Source: Blasia pusilla (lineage: Eukaryota > Marchantiophyta > Marchantiopsida > Blasiales). Taken from it: 64,000 nucleotides of DNA. Below are positions 49,354 to 58,861 of this stretch, piece by piece (positions within the stretch are counted from its first letter, which is position 1; each line of letters begins with the position of its first letter). A program made the position numbers and the translations under genes. A model generated the notes under the pieces. The model saw nothing but the letters and a program-made list of their open reading frames with translations, made no database searches and had not been told where the DNA came from. The stretch lies in contig CM114275.1 in the NCBI GenBank assembly GCA_050084515.1, forward strand, positions 7,936,001 through 8,000,000, given 5' to 3'.

Positions 49354-50359
49354 GTGTCGACTATAGTGTTGGAGGTGGCCACTATAGTGAGTCAGACTCC
49401 GCTATTTTCCGCCTTAGAGTTGGCGACGTTGGGAGTTGGACCAGTTGAGGTGTTCCGGTTGGCCGCCATGTTGTGTGAGCGTGGAGAGATGACTGCTTCT
49501 TGTTCAGAGGTAGTTGAGGAGGTGGTGGACTTGCCCTCAGAGCCGGTGCTTGGGACGTTCCCCACAAAGTCATGGCATGTGGCGGCGGCGAAGTTGGTAG
49601 ATATGCCAGCTCGACCGGCCATAGAGCGAGTAGTGGTGACACTTGGAGTAGTGTTATTGGATAACCGAGCAGGAGTATTTCGCTTGGTTAGTCCGACGGG
49701 GACAGTTACCACCCATAGTGCGTCCTACTTGATTCGGGAGCGCAACCCTTGATGTTAGGGAAGGCGGCGTGTTTAGCGTTGGGGTTACGGAAGGCCGACA
49801 TTGAGCCTTGTCCCTTCCAGTCTGAGACCTTGATTGGGGCGTATCACCCATTGATATATGACTCGGACAGGAGATTGTTGTGAGAGTCTAGCGAGCATCG
49901 ACGGATAGTGCTATGGTGCGCACGCGTGCGATTACGACACCGGTGAGTAAATGCGATGTGTTGGTGGGGAGTACATTGTTATATCCCCTAGGATTCATCC
50001 TTGACTTCTGGGAGGAGACCGTTGCTTATCGGCCAGGATGGCGGTCGGGTGACGGTCGGATGAGTCAGTTACCCGTGGTGTTTGCGGGACGAGGTGGTCG
50101 ATCACGAGGCGAGTCTGTGACCACGTTGGCGGCTTTCACAGGTAGTGTTAGCTGGCCAGGAGAGTTGTTGGAGGGGAACGCACATGCAGAGGATGTCCCA
50201 GTTGCGGATAGTCCCACGGAGAGACAGGCCATGGCGGGTGTCTCTTTCCATGTTAGCAATGCCTCTTCACCATTATGGGGTACGACTCGAGAGCTACATA
50301 GGAGTGTCGACGACTTCGTGAGGCAGGCGTGGAGTCATGTTTTTATCCCAGAGCAGTGA
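49354..50359 (+). pseudogene. Protease region of inner element
   Basis: 49,354-49,752 parallels the outer frame up to the protease (LDNRAGVFRLVSPTG). The DSG active site then falls out of frame at about 49,730 (read as 'gattcgggagcgcaa', D-S-G-A-Q). The protease tail YDVLVG-like stretch (CDVLVGSTLLYPLGF) is open at 49,913-50,359. One or more frameshifts interrupt it. Confidence 0.8.
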
Positions 50360-50386
50360 GAGTCACGTGGCGATAGGGCTCTTGGA

Positions 50387-51647
50387 GTGGAGACGATGAC
50401 CCCACTAGATACCACACTGTTGTGTGGCGGTGCCGAGGAGGAGGGTGTTAGGGTGTTAGATCTCTTTGGAGGATTAGCACGGATTGGCCGCAATATTGCG
50501 GTGGGCATACGGGTGCATCGGTACCTTTATGTGGAGAGAGATGAGACCGTGGCGAGTATCATTACGTCACGTGGCGAGATTGGTCGGAGGTATCTGAGTT
50601 GTTGTCGATGATCTGCGATGCGGGGATACCCGATACGCTACCCGTCGACATATCTTTGGTGGGAGCGCAGGATCTCGATAGAGTTGGCACCATTCATTTG
50701 GTGATTCTTTGGATGGCCATGTCGGGGTCATTCATCGGTGGCGAGGATTTGGATTGCGGGATCCGAGGTCATGGATGTTTTGGGAGATCTTTGCAAGTAG
50801 TACGACACTTGCAAAGAGAGTCGATATGTTCTCAGTATATATTTTGGAGAACGTGCCGTTGTTGGGAGATACTCGTGCACGTGTGATGACGAGTGTACAT
50901 CAAGTGAGGTCTTGGCTGGGACCGGCTGTGTTGTTAGATGCAGCGAGAGTTGGGTCACGTGCCTATCGTCCACGACTGTGGTGGACGAACCTAATACCAT
51001 TTGAGGTACTGAGTCGAGCCTACAGTGGAGTCCAGAGAGCACCACATCTCACGGTGGATGCTATTTTGGACTCAGGGCGTCGATCTCAGGTGGTGACACG
51101 TGATGATAGACCACCATTGGCCACGGCCAATAGGGTGGGGGAGTTGAGGGCAACCTTATCTACGTTGGTGAGCTTCCCAGCATCCCATGCCTTTCGTCAG
51201 GGAGGGCCAGGCATGATTTGGGATGAGGTGACCGGATTATTGGAGTAGCCTACAGCAGATGAGCGCGAGCGCGCCATGGGGTTCACTACCGGTACTACGG
51301 CGGTGCCAGGGATGACTGAGGCATCACGGAGACAGGTGTTGGGGCACGCGATGGACCTCGATTGTCTCACATGGATAGTCAGCCTAGGTATGGCTGAGCA
51401 TAGACGGATGCGAGTGTCATCCATTCCTTCACGTCCACGTGTTGGACCACTGCCTACAGGGTGTGTACAGGCATTGGCTGGGGGCGAGACGAGGAGAGAT
51501 AGGCACCCATGGACTTCCTGGGACGTCGTTCGAGCAAAGAGTGCGAAGGCGGCTAGAGTAGCACATGTTCATTTTTTGGATGTGGAGCATGGTGTAGGAG
51601 GTCAGAGTGGAGTGGTTGTTGCGGAGGTGGCTAGGGTTGCTACATAG
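50387..51647 (+). pseudogene. Cytosine-C5 DNA methyltransferase domain in inner retrotransposon
   Basis: It has the same order and placement as in the outer element. Motif I is VLDLFGG (50,453-50,473). In motif IV the catalytic Cys at 50,720-50,722 is kept, but the usual PCQ reads PCR (CAG to CGG). Motif VI is LENVPLLGD (about 50,845), motif VIII is RPRLWW (50,967-50,984), and the motif X-like stretch is ERERAMGF (about 51,270). Frame changes lie at about 50,600 and 50,740-50,760, and a TAG near 51,246. The region between motif I and IV keeps RYLYVERDE, equivalent to the acidic SAM-ribose contact. The domain is therefore present in two diverged elements of one family and was probably functional in their common ancestor. 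This copy is inactive as written. Confidence 0.88.
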
Positions 51648-51689
51648 CAACCAAAGCCGGAGGTTGCGTCCTCTCCGAGTGAGGTCACG

Positions 51690-53107
51690 ATGGAGACTTG
51701 GGAGCCTGTGATAGGTCTCAAGTTGATAGGAGGAGAGCGACGGAGAGTTCATAGGTTTCTGAGAGGGCATGTCAGTTGTTTTGCCTTCAGTATGAGAGAC
51801 TTGGGTACGTTGAAGGGTCCCGGGATACGGATTGAGTTGGCTGGTGATACGCCGATCTTTCGTCGATCCTACAGGTATTCTGATATGGAACGAGCCTTGA
51901 TTCAGAGCAGGAGTCAGGACTTGTTGGAGGCAGGACTTGTGGAGTTATCACATGGGGAGTATGCATCTGCCACAATCATGTCGGCGAAGAAGGATATGTA
52001 TGGCAATTGGACGGATAGGCGGATGTGTGGAGATTACCGTCCTATCAACCGACAGACAAGGTCAGATCGGTATGCCATGCCTACTTCTGAGGAGATCTTT
52101 GATGCGGTAGGGCATGCAAAGATCTTGATTTTTACATCTCCGTCTTTGGCTATCATCGACTTCCTATTAGGTTGGAGGATAGGGAGAAGACAGCATTCTG
52201 GGGGATAGATCGGTTCGGGAGAGATTGCTTGTATCAGTGGTGGTTCTTACCATTTGGGTTGAAGAACGCGCATGCGGAGTTTCAGAGAGTGATGGATAGG
52301 ATTCGGTGGCTTGGATTTTGTGCGATGTTACATAGATGATATTCTTATCTTGATTCCACGATTGAGGAGCATGAGCGACACTTGAGGAGGTATTTCGGCG
52401 ATTGCGATTACATGGTGAAGTTACATCCAGGCAAGTGCAGATTCTTTCAGAGCAGATTGAGTACTTGGGACACACCATATACCCGAGTGGGTTAAGCGTT
52501 CAGCCAGACAAAGGTAGAGGCTATTGCAGATTCCACGCCCTACAGATGTGAGTCGAGTCCAAGCATTTCTTGGAGTGGAGAACTTCTATCGACGGTATGT
52601 CAAGGGTTTTAGTGCGATCGCAAAGTCTTTGACCTTGTTGACGAGACTTGATCAGGTGTGGTTGTGGGGAGATGATCGGAAGCGAGCATTTCAGGAGCTC
52701 AGGGAGGTTGACGCGTCCTCACCGATTTTACAGAGACCGGTTAGGGGTCGCCCATTCCAGTTATATATGGATTGGAGCATGTTGGGTCTAGGAGCAGTGC
52801 TTACTCAGAGGGATGACGAGGAGAGGGAGTTTGTTGTGGCTTATGCGAGTCGATCGAACAACATTGCAGTAATCTGACTCCTACGAGGGAGAGTGCTTGG
52901 GCTGCGGTGTGGGCCGTGGCACATTTTAGGTGCTATTTATTTGGCAACCCTTTCACACTTATCGATCATCAGCCGTTGAGGTGGTTGATGGAGTCCGACA
53001 AGCTTCTTTGGAAAGCTTTCGGTGGGCTCTATTACTCTGAGGAGTATGAGTTTGAGGTGGTTCATAGGCGGTCGGCTGAACCAGGATGCGGATGGGTTGA
53101 GTTGTAA
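51690..53107 (+). pseudogene. Reverse transcriptase and RNase H of inner element
   Basis: RT reads IRIELAGDTPIFRRSYRYS, RRMCGDYRPIN and, after a frame change near 52,130, LPFGLKNAHAEFQRVMD and YIDD (52,329-52,340). RNase H follows in pieces (RPFQLYMDWSMLGLGAVLT; DHQPLRWLMESDKL). Several single-base indels break the frame, for example near 52,300-52,380 and 52,870. Confidence 0.9.
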
Positions 53108-53399
53108 CCCATGTCCGAGTCGAGAGGCGACATAGGAGCTCGATGGCACGAAGAGAGTGATGAGGAGATGGTGCCGGTTGGCATGCATCCGCCTATCTTT
53201 GTTGGTTGACTATGGCGTGTCACCCACGGTGATGACTCGGTGGTGGGATTGGATGATGAGTCTTTGGATCCGAAGGCTAGTGAGGAGGCGGCAGGGTGGT
53301 CGTGATATCCATGACGACGTGGAGGTTGTGGAGTTCTTGCGCATCGGCGTCATTGCGAAAGTCTGAGTGAGTGCTAGGGAGCGGGATCGGATCCTGAGA

Positions 53400-54480
53400 G
53401 AGCCAAGAGGTTCGGTGGGAGGGGACTCACATTTTGCGGGTATGGGGAGATGGTAGGATACGAGTGGTACCTCATCCTTCCCAGCGAGCACGTGTAGTGC
53501 GACATGCCCATGAGGAGTTGGGACATTTTGAGTAAAGCGTACTACTGACTTACTCGAGGTTGATATTGGTGGCGCGGCATGCATACCGGGAAGTCTAGCG
53601 GTTTGTGGCGGATGTATGGTATGTGACAGAGTGCGAGCATCCTTCAATGCTCCCACTCATGATTACATCCTTTTCCGATTATGGGTTTAGGTTATTGGTG
53701 GAGTTTAGACTTTGCGGGACCTTGGCCATTGACAGGGCGTCATCATAGGTGCGTGTTGGTCATGGTGGAGCATTTCTCCAAGTGGATAGAGTTGGTGGCA
53801 CTACCGGACAAAGCGGCGAGGAACGCTTATGCGTTTCTAGATCGTGTGCTTAGTCACTTTGGTGCACCGGCGGAGGTGTTGACCCGACGAGAGTACCGAG
53901 TTCGAGGGAGAGTTTCGGGCCTTGTGTGATCGGGCCGATAGATCACCGCACCACGTCTAGGATCATCCCGAGGCGGATGGATTGGCGGAGAGAGTGGTAC
54001 AGACGGTGAAGAGAGGATTGCGCAAGTATGGCTTGCGGCGGGGGCGATTGAGGGAGTGGGACCTCTGATTTGCCATGGTTGGCTATGGGTTATCGCTTTA
54101 GTCGGCAGCATCCTTGGCGTCATTTTCACCGTACTTTTTGCTCTTTGGGAGAGAGCCAGATTTACCGCAGCGATTCGGTGTGACATGGCGGAGGTGTTAG
54201 ATCTTGATGATCCAGATGTGTGGGTGCAAGCATGTTCTCGGAGGGCAGAAGTTTTTTAGAGAGTTATGCCTATGGCCTTTGAGAACTTAGCTATTGCCCA
54301 AAGATAGAGATACATTGAGGTACGCGACCATTCGTGGAGGAGGTTATCGTCGAGGGATTAGGAGGTTTCATCCTGGAGATTACGTGTATTTACAGCAGCG
54401 GCACCCACGACGCTAGATGTCGCTGCAGGCGCCGATCGATCCTACGTGTGGTGCGAGGTATTACCGACCGAGAGTCCTCA
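53400..54480 (+). pseudogene. Integrase of inner element
   Basis: The N-terminal zinc region is read around 53,500-53,630 (HAHEELGHF). The catalytic core starts SLDFAGPWPLTG with the first Asp at about 53,708, then VLVMVEHFSKWIELVALPDK and FLDRVLSHFGAPAEVLT. The third acidic residue lies in the EADGLAERVVQTVKRGL stretch near 53,970-54,020 in a shifted frame. The DDE integrase inserts the DNA copy and makes the short target duplications seen around both elements. Small indels interrupt this copy. Confidence 0.85.
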
Positions 54481-54602
54481 TGTTGGAGGGGCGAGATGGT
54501 ATGGTTTGGAAGGATCATGTGCGCAATTGTGCGCCATGTCATCTTCCAAACGTAGATGGGACGGTGGATCCAAGCTTGGCAGTGGTACCTGCAGGCTTGA
54601 GG

Positions 54603-54743
54603 TGTATGTTGTGCAGATCTGCGAGGGGTGCAGCCACCATGTTGGTATGTGATGGTTGTTCTCGAGGGTGGCATATGTCATGTGTGACCCCCCCTCTTGA
54701 TGTGGTTCCCACAGGACGATGGATGTGTCCGAGATGTGTATAG
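54603..54743 (+). CDS. PHD finger at the C-terminus of inner Pol
   Basis: A complete C4HC3 zinc pattern is visible in one frame: CMLC, then CDGC, H-x2-C (WHMSC) and CPRC just before the stop. PHD fingers usually read histone H3 tails (K4 or K4me3; family knowledge). Placed after the integrase, it could guide insertion or tie the methyltransferase to chromatin; that is inference. It lies where chromoviruses carry a chromodomain. Confidence 0.92.
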   Translation, partial: CMLCRSARGAATMLVCDGCSRGWHMSCVTPPLDVVPTGRWMCPRCV

Positions 54744-54810
54744 GGTAGTAGGTCATGTTAGAGAGATATGATATTTTCTATCTGGAGTTAGGGGGATCCA
54801 AGTGCCAGCT

Positions 54811-54820
54811 AGGGGGGCGG
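54811..54820 (+). other. Polypurine tract of inner element
   Basis: AGGGGGGCGG lies directly before repeat A. The outer element has AGGGGGACGAG at about 55,848-55,858 in the same position. Such tracts prime plus-strand DNA synthesis. Confidence 0.7.
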
Positions 54821-54823
54821 TTG

Positions 54824-54957
54824 TGTGATCTCCATGTATATGTATGAGTTCATTTTTGTACATGTGTGGATCGACCCGTGTGTGGGGAAGATCGGTGTTG
54901 TGTGGTGTAGATGTGACAAGCAATGTATGTTGTGTAACGATATGTATGCGCACGACA
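54824..54957 (+). repeat. Repeat A, internal copy (inner element)
   Basis: This 134-bp repeat starts TGTGATCTCC after the polypurine tract and ends GCGCACGACA. It recurs at 55,443-55,576 with about four differences. It is followed by GC and then TGTC, so the A/B junction forms the palindrome GACAGCTGTC. Confidence 0.93.
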
Positions 54958-54959
54958 GC

Positions 54960-55438
54960 TGTCACATCTGAGTAGCCGATAGGCCGACATCTATCGTGGA
55001 TAGGGCGTAGGAGCCAACGGACTATCTTGAGTGTAACTTTGTCCCACAGTGTCGGATGAGGTTGAGGATAGGTCCATTGTGTCAGGAACGTCGTTTCTGA
55101 CGACTTTCATGTTGAGGTCTTTTACAGCCGGATGACTTGTTGACCAAGTCACCTGCCCCTGGTAACCTGTGCGCACAGGTTACCAAGGGAAGGGCTATCC
55201 TTAGGGGAAGAGCCTTTTGGCTCTTCCCAACCTATATAAGAGAGGAAGATGGCTTTCCTAAGCCATCTTTCTCATGTCGGGCCGTTGGAGCACCTCCCTT
55301 GTATGTGTGTGAGCTAGGACTAGGGTGATAGCGTCCGGATTCATTGATAGCACAGGGTGGACGAGGCTCGATATGTCGATGTAGATTGAGGAGTGGAGTT
55401 TTAGGCCGGGTGTGCCGTTTTTACTACTCTTTATTTTT
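54960..55438 (+). repeat. Repeat B, right copy (inner element), with promoter hairpins
   Basis: It matches the left terminal B (46,115-46,590), including the TATA box and both inverted repeats (GGGAAGAGCC arms at 55,205-55,228). This copy also has a perfect 24-bp palindrome at 55,161-55,184 (half-site GGTAACCTGTGC), which is eroded in the left copy. Confidence 0.93.
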
Positions 55439-55442
55439 GTTC

Positions 55443-55576
55443 TGTGATCTCCATGTATATGTATGAGTTCATTTTTGTACATGTGTGGATCGACCCGTGT
55501 GTGGGAAAGATCGGTGTTGTGTGGTGTAGATGTGACGAGCGATGTATGTTGTGTAGCGATATGTATGCGCACGACA
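55443..55576 (+). repeat. Repeat A, terminal copy (inner element)
   Basis: Second copy of A, ending in GACA exactly at the CGTA target duplication. With the left B it forms the two termini TGTC...GACA. Confidence 0.93.
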
Positions 55577-55684
55577 CGTATGTTGGTGTGTGATCGGTGT
55601 TCTAGGGATTGGCACATGATGTGTTTGACTCCACGTATGGATGTTGTTCCTACTGGAAGGTGGGTTTGTCCTCGATGTACTTAG
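55577..55684 (+). pseudogene. PHD finger of outer element, C-terminal half
   Basis: It begins with the second copy of the CGTA duplication and reads MLVCDRCSRDWHMMC, then WVCPRC before TAG. It supplies the zinc ligands missing at 46,069-46,114. The half is in frame with the N-terminal half across the inner insertion. Confidence 0.88.
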
Positions 55685-55858
55685 GAGAGGTAGATGACTT
55701 GATCTTTGCATGATATGGATTACAGATTTGCGACTAATGATGGGGCAACCTAGCACCTGGCCTTCTGATTCGTGTACCCAAGAAGGTGTATAGCATGTAG
55801 TAGATGTATAGGGCTACCTAGGAGTTAGAGGGACCTAACCGCTAGTTAGGGGGACGAG

Positions 55859-55963
55859 TTGTGGTACACTTGTGTTTGTGGATGCTCTCGTCTATGTTAT
55901 GTATGTATATGAGTATGATATGTCAGCGATGTATGTTGTATGACGATGTGGATTCGCACGACA
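55859..55963 (+). repeat. Repeat A', internal copy (outer element)
   Basis: It starts TTGTGGTACAC after the polypurine tract and ends GCACGACA. It recurs at 56,325-56,390 with a 38-bp deletion. A CC spacer and TGTC follow, as in the inner element. Confidence 0.88.
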
Positions 55964-55965
55964 CC

Positions 55966-56322
55966 TGTCATGACCATACGGATTATGTTGTAGAGTATAG
56001 TGTGCTAGTAGAGGCCATACCTTATGTAGGGCCGTAGTGTCTAGGTAGAGATGCAGTTTCATACATAGGGTTAGGGGTTACTTAGTTGAGGGTGACTTTT
56101 CCACTAGGGCCCGCTCTTAGATTGGAGGATATAGTGTGGAGTGCACTCAAAGAACAGCTAGTTCTTTGAGTTGAGCCTGTTGCGTTGGGAGTTAGCCTTG
56201 GTAGTGAGTAGAGCTCTTGGCTATGGTGGTTCCCGCAAGCTTCGACTTGGATTCTCCTATCGTGGAATGGGTTTGGCTCGATTATATGTGATTCTATACG
56301 TGTTTTCTGATAGTAGTTCTTC
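55966..56322 (+). repeat. Repeat B', right copy (outer element)
   Basis: It starts TGTCATGACC and matches the left terminal B' (36,792-37,035). A short hairpin TCAAAGAA...TTCTTTGA is kept in both. It shows little similarity to B of the inner element, so the two elements are different subfamilies. Confidence 0.88.
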
Positions 56323-56324
56323 AA

Positions 56325-56390
56325 TTGTGGTACACTTGTGTTTGTGGATGCTCTCGTCTATGTTGTATGATGATGTGGATTTGCACGACA
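56325..56390 (+). repeat. Repeat A', terminal copy (outer element)
   Basis: Shortened copy of A' that ends GCACGACA exactly at the TCTT target duplication. The following sequence resumes the SWIM transposase gene. Confidence 0.9.
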
Positions 56391-56394
56391 TCTT

Positions 56395-57670
56395 TCCATC
56401 CAATACTCGTATTTGACACACCAAATTCCGGAAGCATTCACGATCAGCCAGAAATGCAAAATTTTCCCAGAGTTGTTTCTCCTCAGCAGTCGTGATCTCG
56501 CCCTATCCAGGGATTCCAAGCAATTGTTCACATATTTATGATGTTGTTGTTAGCTTGATCACTCCAGGCTTTGAATCAGGAGAGTTTCTGAAGACCTCGA
56601 CCACTTTCTTTGCCACATCCTCCTTGATGTGTCTCTGAATTGCATCGGTCACAAGATGAGTGTGGGAGCCAACATGAACTGCCTGCCTTGTGTACTCTAA
56701 CGTGGAGCCCAGGTCATGGACAATGAAAAATATGTATGCAGGACACGCTCCAATGCAGAAAGGGGATGCTTGACAATGAGGACATCGATGGCCTCCCCGC
56801 GGTATGGTGGCACTAACCTCATATGGAGTTTCTGCATTCTTAGGGGGGAGTTGCGACGTATTGACCCGCCCGTTGCGCTCTAGATACAGGCATGCTGGAC
56901 TTCTACACTCCAAGGCTCCAACGCATTGGCGGTAGGAGACAATCCAAGGACCATCTGGAATTGAAGCACTAGTCCGTTGAAGCCTGCACCATCGATGACA
57001 ATCAGACTTTCTGTCCATACCCTTCAAGCGTCCTCCATCTTTCTTTTGAGCAAGAGCAGCAAGTGGAGGCAACTCAAAAATACAATTACCATTGTACGTG
57101 GGCGGCACCTTGTCGACAAGAATGTGCTCGAACATTTTCAAGGCCAGAGACGATAGCAAACTATTGCCTGATATCCGCAAGAGGAACGAGTAGACGGACA
57201 GAGGGCCCGGTTGGTGTCCGACGGATCCATTGAGGTTGACAACATCGGGAATTTCTTCAGGAAGTACAACATTGTAATGAACCTGTGAAGTTGGAGTCGA
57301 TGTCGGATCTACTGAGCTAGGAAATGCAAACGTAGAGCTCGGTGCACTAGGAAATTCTCGACCGTCTACTTGGGAAACAGAGGAATTTAGAGGCAAGCCG
57401 TAAACTCTGTATTGACCCTTTGCTAGAGGTAGGAGATTTCATACTTTACGGCCTGCAATCACTGGTTGGATTGTCTCACCTATTATGTCATCCATACCAT
57501 CCATCCTAACATCCTTGGACACAAAGATGGTTCCAATTTGGAGAAGAAATCGAAGTGAGAAAATTTTCATCCACTGCTATGAAAGACTCACGAGCTTGCG
57601 GTCGAACGATTTCTGATTGAGGAAGGGCCGCTAGATGACTGCCACAAGTGAGCTTCACATAATTATCCAT
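56395..57670 (-). pseudogene. SWIM transposase, N-terminal half of copy B
   Basis: The start is MDNY at 57,670. The first part is broken by indels until 57,396, from which a long frame reads to 56,536. It contains a Ser/Pro-rich stretch, LKGMDRKSDCHRWCR and CPHCQASPFCIGACPAY, a Cys-rich zinc-like module. GSHTHLVTDAIQRHIKEDVAKK follows. After an apparent intron, EITTAEEKQLWENFAFLADR runs to the insertion point at 56,395 and continues at 36,791 in the same frame. Function is inferred as the DNA-binding half of a cut-and-paste transposase. Confidence 0.7.
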
Positions 57671-58861
57671 TCCCTGAAGATTCCACCGGGAGGAGACAGA
57701 GAATAAGAACGAGGATAAGAATGGGTATGGGAATGAGAATGAGAATGTTCAATTTATAGTGAATAGGGACTCAGATTCTCCTCACATAATTTGATCGACA
57801 AGATGAAGTTTGGTAGGTGAGATTGCCTCACATGATGGATTCAATTCTGTTGCAACCTGTCGGAGTCCGATGGGTTGCAGTATTTGGGAATCAGAGATGT
57901 GGGTTGCGAAGCATCCAGTTCCATTTTTTTGTTTCCGTGTCCCAATGCAAATTGGAAGCCGTCGGAGTCCGTTGGGTTGGTACCCACTTCATGCCGACCA
58001 ATGGTCTTTTGAGACAATTTTGCTAGCATCAAACACGAGACATCGCTTGCATTTGCTAAGGTAACTAATCGTTGGGGACTATTATGGGATTGTCCTACTC
58101 AAGGTAGACCTTGTGACCCGTCGGATTGCAAGAGGTTGCCTCAAAACTATCCGTTGTCGCATTCTTACCCGAAGGATCGAAAAGAGTGCAACGTGTCTGT
58201 AACCGACAAGTTTCCCAGGTATCTTGCCTATCACCCCAAGATGAGGGAAGCGTGCAACCCGTTTGCCTCCGACGGGTTGCGCAAGTGCCTCGCCTTGTAA
58301 CACTTACATGAATGAAGCGTTCAACCCATCGGCCTCTGACGAGTTGCGTAAGTACCCTGTCTTGTTATCCCAAGATGAGGGAAGGGTACAACCCTTCGGT
58401 CTGCGATGGGTCGTGCGGGTACCTCGCGTTCTTGCCCCAAGACGGCGGAGGTGCGCAACCTGTCGAACTCCGACGGGTTGCTAGGATAGGTCGGCTAGGA
58501 CGGATGTCTCCAACCCGTCGGAGACCGTCGGGTTGATGGTTTTCACGACGAGACCTCCATAACGGCCGACACGTCGCCGTCGCAACGATGGTGCGATCCA
58601 ACGGTCAGCCCAACGGCTCGAAAAGTATAAATAGGCTAGGGTTCGCTCATTTCAAGTTTTTCATTTCGCGATCTCGATTGCTCTTCAGCGCAGTAGGGGA
58701 CCAGATACCAAGGGGCGCTTTACACGATGACTCATCGCGAGACGATTCGAGCGACTCACGAAGGTGACTCATCAAGGCGACTCATCTGAGCGACTCATCA
58801 ACGCGACTCATCGTGCACAGAAACTAATTTCATTGTTGAGGAGGTGGCATTTTTGGGAACA
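57671..58861. promoter_or_regulatory. Divergent promoter region of copy B with palindromes
   Basis: TATA-like boxes point both ways (TTTATAGT region 57,751-57,760 for the minus gene; GTATAAATAGG at 58,625-58,635 for the plus gene). Palindromes lie at 57,851-57,877 and across about 58,110-58,540. Further in, 58,730-58,815 is a run of short 'gactcatc' repeats. Matches 23,983-25,302. Confidence 0.7.

Larger units (their letters stand above)
46115..55576 (+). mobile_element. Inner Ty3-like retrotransposon with C5-methyltransferase and PHD finger
   Basis: This 9,462-bp element inserted into the PHD finger of the outer element. It is flanked by CGTA at 46,111-46,114 and 55,577-55,580; CGTAT can also be read. 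Order: B (46,115-46,590), leader, gag, protease, C5-methyltransferase, RT, RNase H, integrase, PHD finger, polypurine tract (54,811-54,820), A (54,824-54,957), GC spacer, B (54,960-55,438), A (55,443-55,576). Copies of A differ by about four bases and copies of B by roughly 5 percent, so it is fairly young but carries many small frameshifts. Confidence 0.93.
36792..56390 (+). mobile_element. Outer Ty3-like retrotransposon with C5-methyltransferase and PHD finger
   Basis: This element inserted into the SWIM transposase of copy B. It is flanked by TCTT at 36,788-36,791 and 56,391-56,394; TCTTT can also be read. Without the inner insertion it is about 10.1 kb. Order: repeat B' (36,792-37,035), leader, gag-protease, C5-methyltransferase, RT-RNase H, integrase N-terminus, PHD finger, polypurine tract, repeat A' (55,859-55,963), B' (55,966-56,322), A' (56,325-56,390). 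Termini are TGTC and GACA. It carries stops, frameshifts and a deleted integrase core, so it is non-autonomous now. Confidence 0.9.

Noticed and set aside
54828-55440. Solo LTR of a third element between the two methyltransferase elements
   Set aside because: The block is explained as A plus B of the inner element's right end, with matching left B and target duplication.
46115-55576. Ordinary LTR element that lost part A of its 5' LTR
   Set aside because: The same absence would be needed independently at the same point in the outer element, and the polypurine tract lies before the internal A in both. The target duplications mark B start and A end as the true termini.
36792-56390. DIRS/PAT-type tyrosine-recombinase element, suggested by the split repeats
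   Set aside because: A Ty3-type DDE integrase is encoded, target duplications are present and no tyrosine recombinase motif was seen.
56393-57670. Separate gene at 56.4-57.7 kb unrelated to the one at 34.5-36.8 kb
   Set aside because: The frames join exactly across the TCTT duplication, and copy A shows both parts adjacent, so they are one gene split by the outer retrotransposon.
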